In this document: piece after piece, positions 1 to 7,134 of the stretch
Numbering within the stretch: the first letter of the stretch is position 1
How the letters are laid out: every line of letters begins with the position of its first letter
The notes under the pieces: model-generated
What the model was told of the DNA's origin: nothing
Database searches by the model: none
The model's input: the letters and a program-made list of their open reading frames with translations, nothing else
NCBI GenBank assembly: GCA_041751795.1
Contig: JBGSWU010000405.1
Coordinates: forward strand, 1-12,090
Length of the DNA: 12,090 nt
Direction of reading: 5' to 3'
Origin: JBBECJ01 sp041751795
GTDB taxonomy: Bacteria > Chloroflexota > Chloroflexia > Thermomicrobiales > CFX8
Translations under genes and position numbers: made by a program

Positions 1-17
1 GCCCGTCGGCTGATCAG

Positions 18-236
18 GTGAGAGACTACTTTTCCAACCCGGTTACGCCAGCAGGCAGACCGGCTCGCGACCAGCGCTCTCGCAGCAATGGCGCTCAAGT
101 GGATCGCGGACCGCGCGGACAACATCAGATCGTCTGCAACAGTTGTGGACAGCAGTCCGAAGTCCCGTTCAAGCCGGACCCGTCCCGCCCCGTCTACTGC
201 GAAGCGTGCTTCACGCCGAAGCGAACGCGACGCTAA
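18..236 (+). CDS. CxxC-x17-CxxC zinc-ribbon small protein (start uncertain)
   Basis: This is a short basic protein (72 aa from the GTG at 18). It has a disordered N-terminus rich in Arg, Gly, Ser and Gln (about residues 1-37) and one zinc ribbon with C40-x2-C43 and C61-x2-C64 separated by exactly 17 residues. The ribbon carries the family-like core VPFKPxxxRPVYC. Proteins with the CxxC-x17-CxxC motif are common in Chloroflexota and candidate phyla and are assumed to bind zinc; their partner is not known to me. No Shine-Dalgarno precedes the GTG, and the frame stays open to the left edge, so the true start may lie outside the window. The gene ends 18 bases before a strong terminator. The zinc-ribbon assignment is solid; a role in nucleic-acid binding is only inferred from the basic flanks. 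Confidence 0.8.
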   Translation: MRDYFSNPVTPAGRPARDQRSRSNGAQVDRGPRGQHQIVCNSCGQQSEVPFKPDPSRPVYCEACFTPKRTRR

Positions 237-254
237 ACGCAAACACGTTGTCGA

Positions 255-290
255 ACAACCCCCTCCCACATCAGGAGGGGGTTGTCGTTT
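255..290 (+). terminator. Intrinsic terminator of the zinc-ribbon gene
   Basis: A perfect 12-bp stem (ACAACCCCCTCC at 255-266, GGAGGGGGTTGT at 274-285) has a 7-base loop and is followed by CGTTTTC. The U-rich side lies on the + strand, so it ends transcription of the zinc-ribbon gene. It also abuts the stop codon of the convergent gene at 291, and the stem could slow transcription from that side, but there is no U-tract in that direction. Confidence 0.9.
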
Positions 291-608
291 TCAAGAATCG
301 TCAGAGCCGGAATTCGCGTCGCTCATCACTTCGTACCGTCGCCGGTGGCGGATATGGCGGTCACGCAGGAGCCGGGCAGTATCGAGCGCGCGAACACGCT
401 TCTGGGACGGGTTCGCGTAGTCGGAAAAACGGATCGTGACCGGCAGAAACCGACCGAGGTCGCCACGTCGGATCGCATCGGCAATCTGGTCGTTATCGTT
501 CACCCCTGCTTCGTCCGGAATCTCAACATCGGGTGGCATCACGCCTGGTTCGCTTTCCAGCCAGATGTACAGCCTCCCACCAGTCGTGTCCTGCCCCTCG
601 TCCACCAT
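291..608 (-). CDS. Unrecognised 105-aa protein
   Basis: I do not recognise this protein. It starts at an ATG (606-608 read on the minus strand) preceded by a convincing GGGGGAA Shine-Dalgarno about 6 bases upstream, which is the main reason to call it real. The N-terminal part (about residues 10-65) reads like a folded domain with alternating hydrophobic strands (GRLYIWLESEPG, FLPVTIRFSDY) and an acidic linker. Residues 68-95 are strongly basic (RxLRDRHIRHRRR), and the tail is Ser/Asp-rich. No signal peptide, membrane segment or metal-binding motif is visible. It is convergent with the zinc-ribbon gene and divergent from citrate synthase. It stands alone, so the context gives no function. Confidence 0.6.
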   Translation of the reverse strand: MVDEGQDTTGGRLYIWLESEPGVMPPDVEIPDEAGVNDNDQIADAIRRGDLGRFLPVTIRFSDYANPSQKRVRALDTARLLRDRHIRHRRRYEVMSDANSGSDDS

Positions 609-676
609 TTCGTTTCCCCCAGATTCCCGATTTGCCAGTCATGATCGACGGTTTCGCAAGTCATGGGCGCGATTCG

Positions 677-685
677 TGCTAGGAT
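677..685 (+). promoter_or_regulatory. Candidate extended -10 upstream of citrate synthase
   Basis: TGCTAGGAT matches an extended -10 (TGn plus TAGGAT, resembling TATAAT), with no clear -35 at the right spacing. If used, it would give the citrate synthase mRNA a leader of about 180 bases. The 265-base gap at 609-873 otherwise holds the 13-bp dyad at 805-817 and no supported gene. An in-frame TTG at 691 would extend citrate synthase, but the added residues do not look like the family. Confidence 0.25.
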
Positions 686-804
686 AACCATTGGTCGGTT
701 GCGGCAGCCGCGTGGTTGAACACAATGCCGCAGGAGTGAGAAGACAGGGCCTACCACACCCTGCTAGCGTATCAACTGATGAGACGCTTCGCCGGGCGCG
801 TCGG

Positions 805-817
805 GCCGATTATCGGC
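805..817. promoter_or_regulatory. 13-bp dyad in the citrate synthase leader
   Basis: GCCGAT-T-ATCGGC is a perfect 6+1+6 inverted repeat 56 bases before the chosen citrate synthase start. It is compact enough for a dimeric repressor half-site pair and too tight for a stable RNA hairpin (1-base loop). A regulatory role is inferred only from position and symmetry. Confidence 0.25.
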
Positions 818-873
818 AGACCAGGGGTACGCGCGCGGTAAGCGCCGATCCGGGGGACGAAGGGACGACGTCC

Positions 874-2022
874 ATGGCAGCACAGATCACAGCGACACCG
901 GGCCTTGAAGGCATTGTAGTCGCGCAGACCCATCTTAGTTCGGTGAACGGTACCGAGGGAATCCTCACCTATCGTGGCTACAACATCCACGACCTCGCCG
1001 AGAACGTCTCCTTCGAGGAGATCATGCACCTGCTCTGGTACGGCACACTGCCGACCAAGACGCAACTCGATGAATTGACCGCGCACCTTCGCCGCCATCG
1101 CAACTTGTCCGACAGCGTCAAGAACACGATCCGCGCCCTTCCGAAGACCGGAGCGCCGATTGACTCGCTCAAGGCCGGAGTCACTGCGCTCGGCATGGAA
1201 GATCCCGAGCAGGACAGCCTCGAGCACGACGCCCTAATCGAGAAGTCGATCCGCCTGGCAGCAGCGATGCCGACGATGCTCGCGATGTACCAGCGCCTGC
1301 GAAACGACAAGGAACCAATCGAGCCGGACGCATCGCTCGACACCGCCGCCAATTTCCTCTACATGGTTAACGGCAAAAAGCCGACGGAAACGCAGAGCAC
1401 AGCCTTCAACCTTTACCTTGTCCTGCTGGCCGAGCACTCGATGAACGCCTCGACCTTCACCGCCCGCTCGACCGTTTCTTCGACATCAGACATCTACTCT
1501 GCCGTCACCGCCGCCCTCGGCAGCCTCAAGGGCGTTGCCCACGGTGGCGCGAACATGATGGCGATGAACATGCTGCTTGACATCGGCCACCCCGGCGAGA
1601 TTGACGATTATGTCGATGAGTCGCTGCGGATCAATCGCCGACTGATGGGCATGGGCCACCGCATCTACAAGACCCGTGACCCACGAGTCGACCATCTGAT
1701 GAAGTGGTCGGAGAAGGTCGCCAACGAGATCGGCGACGATAAGTGGTATCAGCTCGCCCACCAGATGGAAGAGCTGACCGCACACCACCCGTACTTCTCC
1801 GAACGCAAGCTTTATCCAAACGTCGAGTTCTACTCGGCACCACTCCTCTACAACCTCGGCTTCCCGCCCGACCTGATGCCTGGCGTCTTCGCCATCTCAC
1901 GCATCGTCGGTTGGAGCGCGAACGTCATGGAGCAGTGGGACAATAATCGCCTGATCCGCCCGGGCGCCGAGTACATCGGCCCAGCGTCACAGCAGTTCGT
2001 CCCAATCGAAAAACGCGGATAG
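874..2022 (+). CDS. gltA: Citrate synthase (citrate/2-methylcitrate synthase family)
   Basis: This 382-aa cytosolic enzyme condenses acetyl-CoA and oxaloacetate to citrate, the entry step of the TCA cycle. The length suits the short bacterial/archaeal-type enzymes. ATG 874 was chosen because it follows a GAAGGGA Shine-Dalgarno and gives the usual N-terminus leading to the GxxTxxSxxxGxxGxLxYRGY-like region (residues 10-36). Visible signatures are AEHSMNAST (H188), VAHGGAN (H223, oxaloacetate/active-site His), MGMGHRIYK (H262) and KTRDPRV. A second binding block (SRIVGWSANVMEQ) holds R343. The third catalytic residue, normally Asp in PNVDFYS, is Glu here (E318 in PNVEFYS; codon GAG at the corresponding position). 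The related 2-methylcitrate synthases share this fold, so propionyl-CoA could be an alternative substrate. The gene is monocistronic by layout, with a GC-rich hairpin after the stop. Confidence 0.93.
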   Translation: MAAQITATPGLEGIVVAQTHLSSVNGTEGILTYRGYNIHDLAENVSFEEIMHLLWYGTLPTKTQLDELTAHLRRHRNLSDSVKNTIRALPKTGAPIDSLKAGVTALGMEDPEQDSLEHDALIEKSIRLAAAMPTMLAMYQRLRNDKEPIEPDASLDTAANFLYMVNGKKPTETQSTAFNLYLVLLAEHSMNASTFTARSTVSSTSDIYSAVTAALGSLKGVAHGGANMMAMNMLLDIGHPGEIDDYVDESLRINRRLMGMGHRIYKTRDPRVDHLMKWSEKVANEIGDDKWYQLAHQMEELTAHHPYFSERKLYPNVEFYSAPLLYNLGFPPDLMPGVFAISRIVGWSANVMEQWDNNRLIRPGAEYIGPASQQFVPIEKRG

Positions 2023-2027
2023 ACGGC

Positions 2028-2059
2028 TCGCGCCATCCCTAGGGTTGGGGGTGGCGCGA
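2028..2059 (+). terminator. GC-rich hairpin after citrate synthase
   Basis: TCGCGCCATCCCT (2028-2040) pairs with GGGGGTGGCGCGA (2047-2059) over 13 bp with two G-U pairs and a 6-base loop, beginning 6 bases after the stop codon. No U-tract follows, so this is a probable 3'-end hairpin rather than a textbook intrinsic terminator. The rest of the 201-base convergent gap (to 2223) holds only the dyad at 2082-2094 and nothing coding that I can support. Confidence 0.5.
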
Positions 2060-2081
2060 CCCTGCGCCATCATCCATCCTC

Positions 2082-2094
2082 ACCGTTCAACGGT
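2082..2094. repeat. 13-bp perfect dyad in the convergent gap
   Basis: ACCGTT-C-AACGGT is a 6+1+6 inverted repeat between the 3' ends of citrate synthase and the response regulator. It has the same geometry as the dyad at 805-817 but a different sequence. Its purpose is unknown. Confidence 0.3.
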
Positions 2095-2223
2095 ACATCG
2101 TTAACAACAGCCCGTGACCATGTCTACGGGATCAAGTAAAGGCGTTGAAGGAATTGCATCTCTGATCGAGGGCCCCTGGGACGATAACGACACGCTCAGT
2201 GTCAGTCGAAAGCGTGACTCAGA

Positions 2224-2895
2224 TCAGCGCGGTCCGGCGGCTGAACTTCCTCGCAACCCGACCTCGCGTGCTCGAATCGCTGCCTGCGCGCGATCGACAA
2301 CCTGGAGTTTGCTGAAGATGTTTGAGACATGGTTACGCACGGTTTTGAGGCTCAGGTAAAGCTTGTCAGCGATTTCAGGGTTGCTCAATCCCTCGGAGAT
2401 GAGCGCCAGAATCTCCCGTTCGCGTTCTGTCAACTCTGGAAAGATCGGCTCCGGATTCAATTGAGGTGTGGAGAAGAAGCCGATGAGGCGTTCAGCGATA
2501 GACGGACTGAAGATCGCCTCACCACTGGCAACTGACCGAATTGCCCGCAGCGTTTGCGCCTGACTCGCGCCTTTGAGCAGATATCCTCGCGCTCCTGCTC
2601 GCATTGCAGCAAAGACCGAATCGTCATCCTCAAACATGGTGACGATCAGCACGGCAATGTGTGGACTGGTGTGCAGCAGCCGACGCGTTGCCTCGATACC
2701 GTCAACACCCGGCATGCTGATATCCATCAGAACCACGTCCGGCTGGAGTTGTCCACCCAATACAACCGTCTCTTCGCCGGTCGTCGCCTCGCCAACGACA
2801 TCAATATCACCGACTGATTCAAGCAAGCCGCGCATTCCGTCGCGAAAGATCGGGTGGTCATCAGCGATCAGGACCCGGATCCGGTCTCCGTCCAT
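2224..2895 (-). CDS. NarL/LuxR-type response regulator
   Basis: This 223-aa cytosolic transcription factor is phosphorylated by its partner kinase. The receiver domain (residues about 6-122) has the acidic pair D12-D13, phosphoacceptor D58 in VVLMDISMPG, T86 and K108 (YLLKG), so all switch residues are present. A LuxR-type helix-turn-helix follows at about 154-212 (LTEREREILALISEGLSN, then IADKLYLSLKTVRNHVSNIFSKL). The ATG start has a GAGGA Shine-Dalgarno 9-10 bases upstream and lies 24 bases after the kinase stop, so the two genes form an operon with the kinase first. The target genes are not evident; the kinase promoter and the adjacent 6-TM gene are the obvious candidates. Confidence 0.93.
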   Translation of the reverse strand: MDGDRIRVLIADDHPIFRDGMRGLLESVGDIDVVGEATTGEETVVLGGQLQPDVVLMDISMPGVDGIEATRRLLHTSPHIAVLIVTMFEDDDSVFAAMRAGARGYLLKGASQAQTLRAIRSVASGEAIFSPSIAERLIGFFSTPQLNPEPIFPELTEREREILALISEGLSNPEIADKLYLSLKTVRNHVSNIFSKLQVVDRAQAAIRAREVGLRGSSAAGPR

Positions 2896-2919
2896 GTATG
2901 TATATCCTCACCGTCCCAG

Positions 2920-5037
2920 TCATTCGGAGTCGCTTCGAGTCGTTTGCTTTGACAGTCGGCACGGCAGCTCCACAAGCACGCGTATCCCTGACTGGGGCGT
3001 TGATCCAATACGAAACGTCCCACCCAATTCTGCCGCACGCTCGCGCATCGCCTGCACTCCCACGCCATACGGGAATGCCCCAGAATTGTCGTGATCGCTC
3101 AAGCCACATCCGTCATCGACGATCTCAAGATTCAGCATCTGGGCGTCTGTGTTGAATGCGATTCGCACAATGCAGATCCGAGCTCCAGCGTGTCGAGCAG
3201 TATTCGTCATCGCCTCCTGGACAATCCGGTACGCAGCTACTTCGACAGCAGCCGGCAACGTTGGCAGAATATCTGACGCCTCAATCTTGATGAGCAGCCC
3301 ACCAGATCCAGTATCGCTAAGTTGGTTTGCGGTCTGCTCCAATGCGCCAATAAGACCGAATTGATCCAGAGATGGTGGCCGCAACGCATACACAAGGCGT
3401 CGGATATCGGCGATCGCAGCCTGAGCTTGCACGCCAGCCTGTGTAAGCAACTCCTCAACTCGCTGGGCATCTGCCGCATGGTTGCGCGCTGTCTCCAGCT
3501 TCAGCGTCAGTCCAGCGAGTTGTGGGCCGAGTCCGTCATGTAAGTCGCGACGCAACCGGCGGCGCTCTTCCTCACGAGCCAGGACCAATTGCTCGCGGGA
3601 CGTCTGAAGGGCTGTCGTGAGACGTACAGCATAGGCGGCAGCACCTGCCTGGCGCGAAAGATCATCGAGCAAACGCAGATCGAGGGAACTGAATGCCTCG
3701 TTTCGACCACGCGGGGATACATGCAGTTCGCCAACCACCTCTTGCTGGTATACAAGCGGCATCCGAAGCGGTTCAGCAACGGGTTGACCACTTGCGGCGA
3801 CGATATCGCCGTTCGCGTCATGCCCCAACATTATCGCGGCGTACGGAAGCCGAAGAGCGTCAGTCACCGTCTCGGTTATCACCGGCAGGACGGCATCCGT
3901 TGCCAAGGTCGCCTCAAGCCGTCGGCTCAATCGTGACAACACCGCGTACGGATCGTCACGCTCACCATAAGTCAAGCGGTTGACAACCCGCTGGAGACGA
4001 TCGCGCAGCGGCTGGAACCCGAAGGCAACGATACCCATGGCGATGAGTGAGAGCGGGAGATTGCCTCTACTAAGGTCAAGCAGGAGAGCACCTACACCGA
4101 GCACCACCACAAGATAGATTGCGACGATGCTAACCATCAGTGAACCGTAAACGACGGTGCGGTTGATGAGGATGTCGATATCCCAGAGTCGATAGCGCAG
4201 GATAGCAATGCCGATTGAGATGGGAACGACAGAGAAGCCAGCCGTCACCAAGGTGAGGCTGAGCAGGTCGATCATGATTGCTTGCAGACCCGGAGCACTG
4301 AATGCGTAGACGAAGATACCCGCGACTTGAACAACCGAACCAATGACGACTCCGGACACCACCCATTTTGTTTGCTGGCGCTCGACCCATTCGGCTACTC
4401 GTCGGTAGCGGTAGACCTGGACAGTGACGCCGCAGAGCAGTCCACCGACAAGGCAGACGCCAGACCAGATCGACAGGCCGGATGTCAGCGTGCCGATCAA
4501 GAATCCACATGCCCACGTCATGGCCACAAATCGAGTCCAGGATGGTACGAAACGACCATCTGGAAAAAGGACAAGAAAGAAGAACAGACACGCGACCGCC
4601 AGACCACGGCCGACCATGATGGGAATCTGCATCCCGGGATGTGCGGCGGCTAACGCCTCGGTCATTGGGATGTTGTTTGTTCCAAGCATGATGAGGAAGA
4701 ACGAACTGAACAACCCCATCCTGTCATTCTGCTTGCGCCAGAGAATCAAGCCAGCGACGGCGATACAGATGACGGCAAACACGCTGAGCACGCCGACCCA
4801 ATACAACGGATATACAAGGTGCGGCCACCCGATTCGGTCTAATGCTTCCCGAAGCGCGACTGGCGGAGGATCGTGGTGCTGGTAAAGCGCAGGGATGGAA
4901 ATAACAAAGAGTGCGGTTGCAGATGCAACCACCAGCACCCAGACGAGTCGGGCTACGCGGAGCGGTAGTCCCGCGAGGACACGTCTACGATCATCGGTTG
5001 GGGCCGCGAAATCCTGCGATATGGGGAAGGGTTGCAC
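2920..5037 (-). CDS. Polytopic sensor histidine kinase (HisKA_3 / HATPase)
   Basis: This 705-aa membrane kinase pairs with the response regulator just downstream. Residues about 30-345 are very hydrophobic and contain roughly ten membrane segments (for example 31-50, 80-99, 138-158, 171-189, 225-246, 253-280, 297-320, 326-343). The RYRLWDIDILINRTVVYG motif (281-298) is often seen before the last segments of such kinases in Chloroflexota and Actinobacteria. A GAF-like region (about 362-475) comes next. The HisKA_3 dimerisation helix has phosphoacceptor H500 in LRRDLHDGLGPQLAGL. The ATPase domain has N-box N612 (EAMTNTARH), D641-D642-G-x-G, and a lid with GVGVQAMRERAAELGG (658-673). The start is GTG with GGAG 8 bases upstream. 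The large N-terminal membrane part has no recognisable ligand-binding fold, so the signal is unknown; membrane state or a lipophilic ligand is possible but only inferred. Confidence 0.92.
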   Translation of the reverse strand: MQPFPISQDFAAPTDDRRRVLAGLPLRVARLVWVLVVASATALFVISIPALYQHHDPPPVALREALDRIGWPHLVYPLYWVGVLSVFAVICIAVAGLILWRKQNDRMGLFSSFFLIMLGTNNIPMTEALAAAHPGMQIPIMVGRGLAVACLFFFLVLFPDGRFVPSWTRFVAMTWACGFLIGTLTSGLSIWSGVCLVGGLLCGVTVQVYRYRRVAEWVERQQTKWVVSGVVIGSVVQVAGIFVYAFSAPGLQAIMIDLLSLTLVTAGFSVVPISIGIAILRYRLWDIDILINRTVVYGSLMVSIVAIYLVVVLGVGALLLDLSRGNLPLSLIAMGIVAFGFQPLRDRLQRVVNRLTYGERDDPYAVLSRLSRRLEATLATDAVLPVITETVTDALRLPYAAIMLGHDANGDIVAASGQPVAEPLRMPLVYQQEVVGELHVSPRGRNEAFSSLDLRLLDDLSRQAGAAAYAVRLTTALQTSREQLVLAREEERRRLRRDLHDGLGPQLAGLTLKLETARNHAADAQRVEELLTQAGVQAQAAIADIRRLVYALRPPSLDQFGLIGALEQTANQLSDTGSGGLLIKIEASDILPTLPAAVEVAAYRIVQEAMTNTARHAGARICIVRIAFNTDAQMLNLEIVDDGCGLSDHDNSGAFPYGVGVQAMRERAAELGGTFRIGSTPQSGIRVLVELPCRLSKQTTRSDSE

Positions 5038-5062
5038 AGTGTGATCTCCATGCAGGCGTTAG

Positions 5063-5077
5063 CAGACGACATGTCTG
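5063..5077. promoter_or_regulatory. CAGAC-N5-GTCTG inverted repeat upstream of the kinase operon
   Basis: CAGAC (5063-5067) and GTCTG (5073-5077) flank GACAT, centred about 33 bases before the kinase GTG. This is a plausible operator, possibly for autoregulation by the NarL-type regulator. It is a short repeat and could be chance. The 180-base gap 5038-5217 shows no convincing -35/-10 pair and no gene. Confidence 0.25.
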
Positions 5078-5217
5078 ATTCGAAACCGGGCAACACAGTC
5101 AGTTTACGCGCTCGTCTAGCCGATCACGATACCCCCGCTGTTGACGTGGGCGCGATCTGTCTACAAACGGCAACGCACGTCAACGGGGTCAAAAGATGGC
5201 AACAAGCTCCAAGCCGG

Positions 5218-5913
5218 TCACGACACTCCCTGTGACGTCGTCAGGCGCACCGGAACGTCCCGCTCGGCACCTACTGCGTTCCAGAGTACGTATCCGCCAT
5301 GAGCATAGCCAAGTGTCAGGATCGTGTAAAAGACCGTGATAGGCCCGAAGTTGACTGGAGCCAGCAGCGCATCCTCGATCCGTCCGGGAAGCAGGCTGAA
5401 GAGCAGCGCACAGGCGAGCCAGATCGGTACCGAAACGATCTGCAGCCACGCCGAAAGACGTGGGAAGACCCCAGCCCGCAAACTGGCGACGCCGAAAAGC
5501 GGGATGGCAATAATTGACGGCATGAAGAGCATCGCGACAACTTCTGCGCCGTGGGCGAGGTCACCACCTGGTCCGACCAGTCGTTGCGTGGCGACATCCT
5601 TGGCGAGAATCGGCGTCACAAAGGCTTCGTACAGCACAAGGTAGAAGTGATAGGCCGCCGCGATCATCAGGAACGCGAAACAAATCAACCCTAGCTTGCC
5701 CGCCCGGCTTGCCTGGTAAACATACAACCCAGGTAGCCCAAGCAGAATCAGCAGCCAGGCCCCTACAACGATGATGTGGGCGAGAGAGTATGTCGATTCA
5801 AGCACATGCCGGATTTCTTCGCCTGGTGGGTGGATGAGCAATCCGATCACCTGGAGCGGTAAGGCGACGAGAAAAGCGAGACCACTGAGTCGATAAAGTG
5901 ACGTCGCCGACAT
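5218..5913 (-). CDS. Six-TM membrane protein of unknown function
   Basis: I do not recognise a named family. From the ATG at 5911-5913 the protein is 231 aa. That start is preferred over the longer ORF start (5967) because AAAGGA lies 6 bases before it and the protein then begins directly at the first membrane segment (SLYRLSGLAFLVALPLQ). Six hydrophobic segments are visible, in order: residues about 6-28, 43-67, 72-97, 119-146, 150-176 and 185-212. The second and sixth contain conserved-looking histidines (SLAHIIVVGAW, TLGYAHGGYVLW). Another His lies in GDLAHGAEVVAM before the fourth. The spaced membrane His residues could bind haem or a metal, but this is speculation. It is read in the same direction as the kinase operon, 180 bases upstream of it, and could be its target or sensory partner. 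Confidence 0.75.
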   Translation of the reverse strand: MSATSLYRLSGLAFLVALPLQVIGLLIHPPGEEIRHVLESTYSLAHIIVVGAWLLILLGLPGLYVYQASRAGKLGLICFAFLMIAAAYHFYLVLYEAFVTPILAKDVATQRLVGPGGDLAHGAEVVAMLFMPSIIAIPLFGVASLRAGVFPRLSAWLQIVSVPIWLACALLFSLLPGRIEDALLAPVNFGPITVFYTILTLGYAHGGYVLWNAVGAERDVPVRLTTSQGVS

Positions 5914-6005
5914 CGTTGTTCCTTTCATGATCGCTATCGCGCAGCATCGACCGGACAAACCGCTCACTTGAGCCTACGGTGATGCTGGTCCTATGTCATG
6001 AGTAG

Positions 6006-6036
6006 GATTCCCGAATCAAGCGGGATAGATTCCCGA
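6006..6036. repeat. Direct repeat GATTCCCGA with 22-bp period
   Basis: GATTCCCGA occurs at 6006-6014 and 6028-6036, two helical turns apart on the same DNA face. CGGGA (6021-6025) between them is inverted relative to the core. This resembles a cooperative transcription-factor site in the divergent region 5914-6280 between the membrane protein and the crotonase. The rest of that 367-base gap holds the leader hairpins listed next and no supported gene. Confidence 0.3.
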
Positions 6037-6187
6037 TCGATTGTGCTGAAGATCGAAGCAAAGATGTTTAGCCAGGACAGCGATGCCTGACAATAACAAC
6101 AGGGCGTCGTTCCGCGGTAGAGCAGCCCAACCCGACAGAGATACGCACGACCGACGTAGACAACAGAAGGTTGCTGCCAGCCCAGGG

Positions 6188-6235
6188 CACGAGATCACAT
6201 GAGAAATCTCTCCACCCGGATCCATCTCGTGATCC
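6188..6235 (+). promoter_or_regulatory. Alternative hairpins in the crotonase leader
   Basis: CACGAGAT (6188-6195) is exactly complementary to ATCTCGTG (6224-6231). The inner part GAGAT (6191-6195) can instead pair with ATCTC (6206-6210), and GGATC (6218-6222) with GATCC (6231-6235). These pairings exclude one another, as in a switching leader. Whether the region is transcribed is not shown. Confidence 0.3.
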
Positions 6236-6242
6236 CTGATCC

Positions 6243-6273
6243 ATGGCATCCTCTCTGACGAGGAATGGGAGGG
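6243..6273 (+). promoter_or_regulatory. Shared leader element with Shine-Dalgarno hairpin (crotonase)
   Basis: ATGGCATCCTCTC (6243-6255) is repeated exactly before the glycogen synthase gene (7135-7147). Its CCTCTC end (6250-6255) can pair with GGGAGG (6267-6272, one G-U), which is the Shine-Dalgarno of the crotonase gene. The same arrangement is seen in the second copy, so it may act as a translational control element. Confidence 0.4.
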
Positions 6274-6280
6274 ATACACG

Positions 6281-7072
6281 ATGTCAACGAAGCAACTGCG
6301 ATTCGAGGTCCACGACCGAGTAGCGACCCTGACGCTGAACCGACCGGAAAAGTTGAATGCCTTCACTCAGGAGATGATCGATGCATGGGCCGAGGCGCTC
6401 ACCGAGTGCCGCGACAATGACGACATCCACGTCATCGTCGTCACCGGAGCAGGACGTGCATTCTGTGCTGGTGGCGACCTCGTCGAAATGCGGCAACGAA
6501 TCGACGAGACCCCGTTTCAGCAGAAGGACTTCATCTGGAGTCACGTCCATCGGGTTGCGACGACCCTTGAGCTGATCGACAAGCCAGTCATCGCCGCCGT
6601 CAACGGCACAGCGAATGGGGCCGGCATGGACATGGCGCTGATGTGCGACCTGCGCTTCGCCGCCGAAAGTGCCCGCTTCGCCGAAGGCTATGTCAAGCTC
6701 GGGCTCGTCCCCGGTGATGGTGGTGCCTATTTTCTCCCTCGTCTCGTCGGGACGGCGAAGGCGCTGGAGCTTCTCTGGACAGGCGATTCCCTCAACGCCC
6801 AGGAAGCTCTGGAGCTTGGGATTGTCAACAAGGTGTATTCGGACGCCGAGTTGCTGAACGAGACCTTCGCCTTCGCCCAACGACTCGTCAACAGCCCGTC
6901 CATGGCCGTTCGGGCAATCAAGCGGCTCGTCTACCAAGGCCAACGCAGCGACCTACGCACCCACCTCGACGCGGCCTCGTCCCTGATGGGGATCACCGGC
7001 AGCAGCCACGACCACCGGGAGGCGATTCAGGCACTCACGGAAAAGCGACCGCCCGAATTCAAGGGGAATTAG
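6281..7072 (+). CDS. Crotonase-superfamily protein (enoyl-CoA hydratase/isomerase-like)
   Basis: This 263-aa cytosolic protein has the length of the enoyl-CoA hydratase/isomerase family, which acts on acyl-CoA thioesters in fatty-acid or aromatic degradation. The N-terminal strand block VATLTLNRPEKLNAF (15-28), the CoA-binding and first oxyanion-hole segment GRAFCAGGDL (58-67), and the second oxyanion segment NGTANGAGMDMALMCD (108-123) are intact. GLVPGDGGAYFLPRLVG (141-157) and the C-terminal KRPPEF helix fit too. By alignment with the rat mitochondrial hydratase from memory, the two catalytic glutamates correspond to D117 and Y137, so classical hydration is doubtful; D146 in VPGDGG is a possible acid. 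An isomerase or another crotonase reaction is equally possible. ATG 6281 follows GGGAGGG by 7 bases. No beta-oxidation neighbours are present. Confidence 0.88.
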   Translation: MSTKQLRFEVHDRVATLTLNRPEKLNAFTQEMIDAWAEALTECRDNDDIHVIVVTGAGRAFCAGGDLVEMRQRIDETPFQQKDFIWSHVHRVATTLELIDKPVIAAVNGTANGAGMDMALMCDLRFAAESARFAEGYVKLGLVPGDGGAYFLPRLVGTAKALELLWTGDSLNAQEALELGIVNKVYSDAELLNETFAFAQRLVNSPSMAVRAIKRLVYQGQRSDLRTHLDAASSLMGITGSSHDHREAIQALTEKRPPEFKGN

Positions 7073-7134
7073 CACGGCCCGAACTGAAATCGCGCACGGG
7101 CCCCTACGCGGAGCGGTCGTTGAAATGACGGCAT

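Noticed and set aside
691..873. N-terminal extension of citrate synthase from a TTG start
   Set aside because: The added 61 residues lack family similarity and a ribosome site; ATG 874 has both a Shine-Dalgarno and the expected N-terminus.
2114..2359. 81-aa + strand frame in the gap after citrate synthase
   Set aside because: It is mostly antisense to the response regulator, with no ribosome site and no recognisable content.
6284..6943. Long 219-aa open frame antisense to the crotonase
   Set aside because: It mirrors the codon bias of the + strand crotonase, has no ribosome site and no protein-like features; a shadow.
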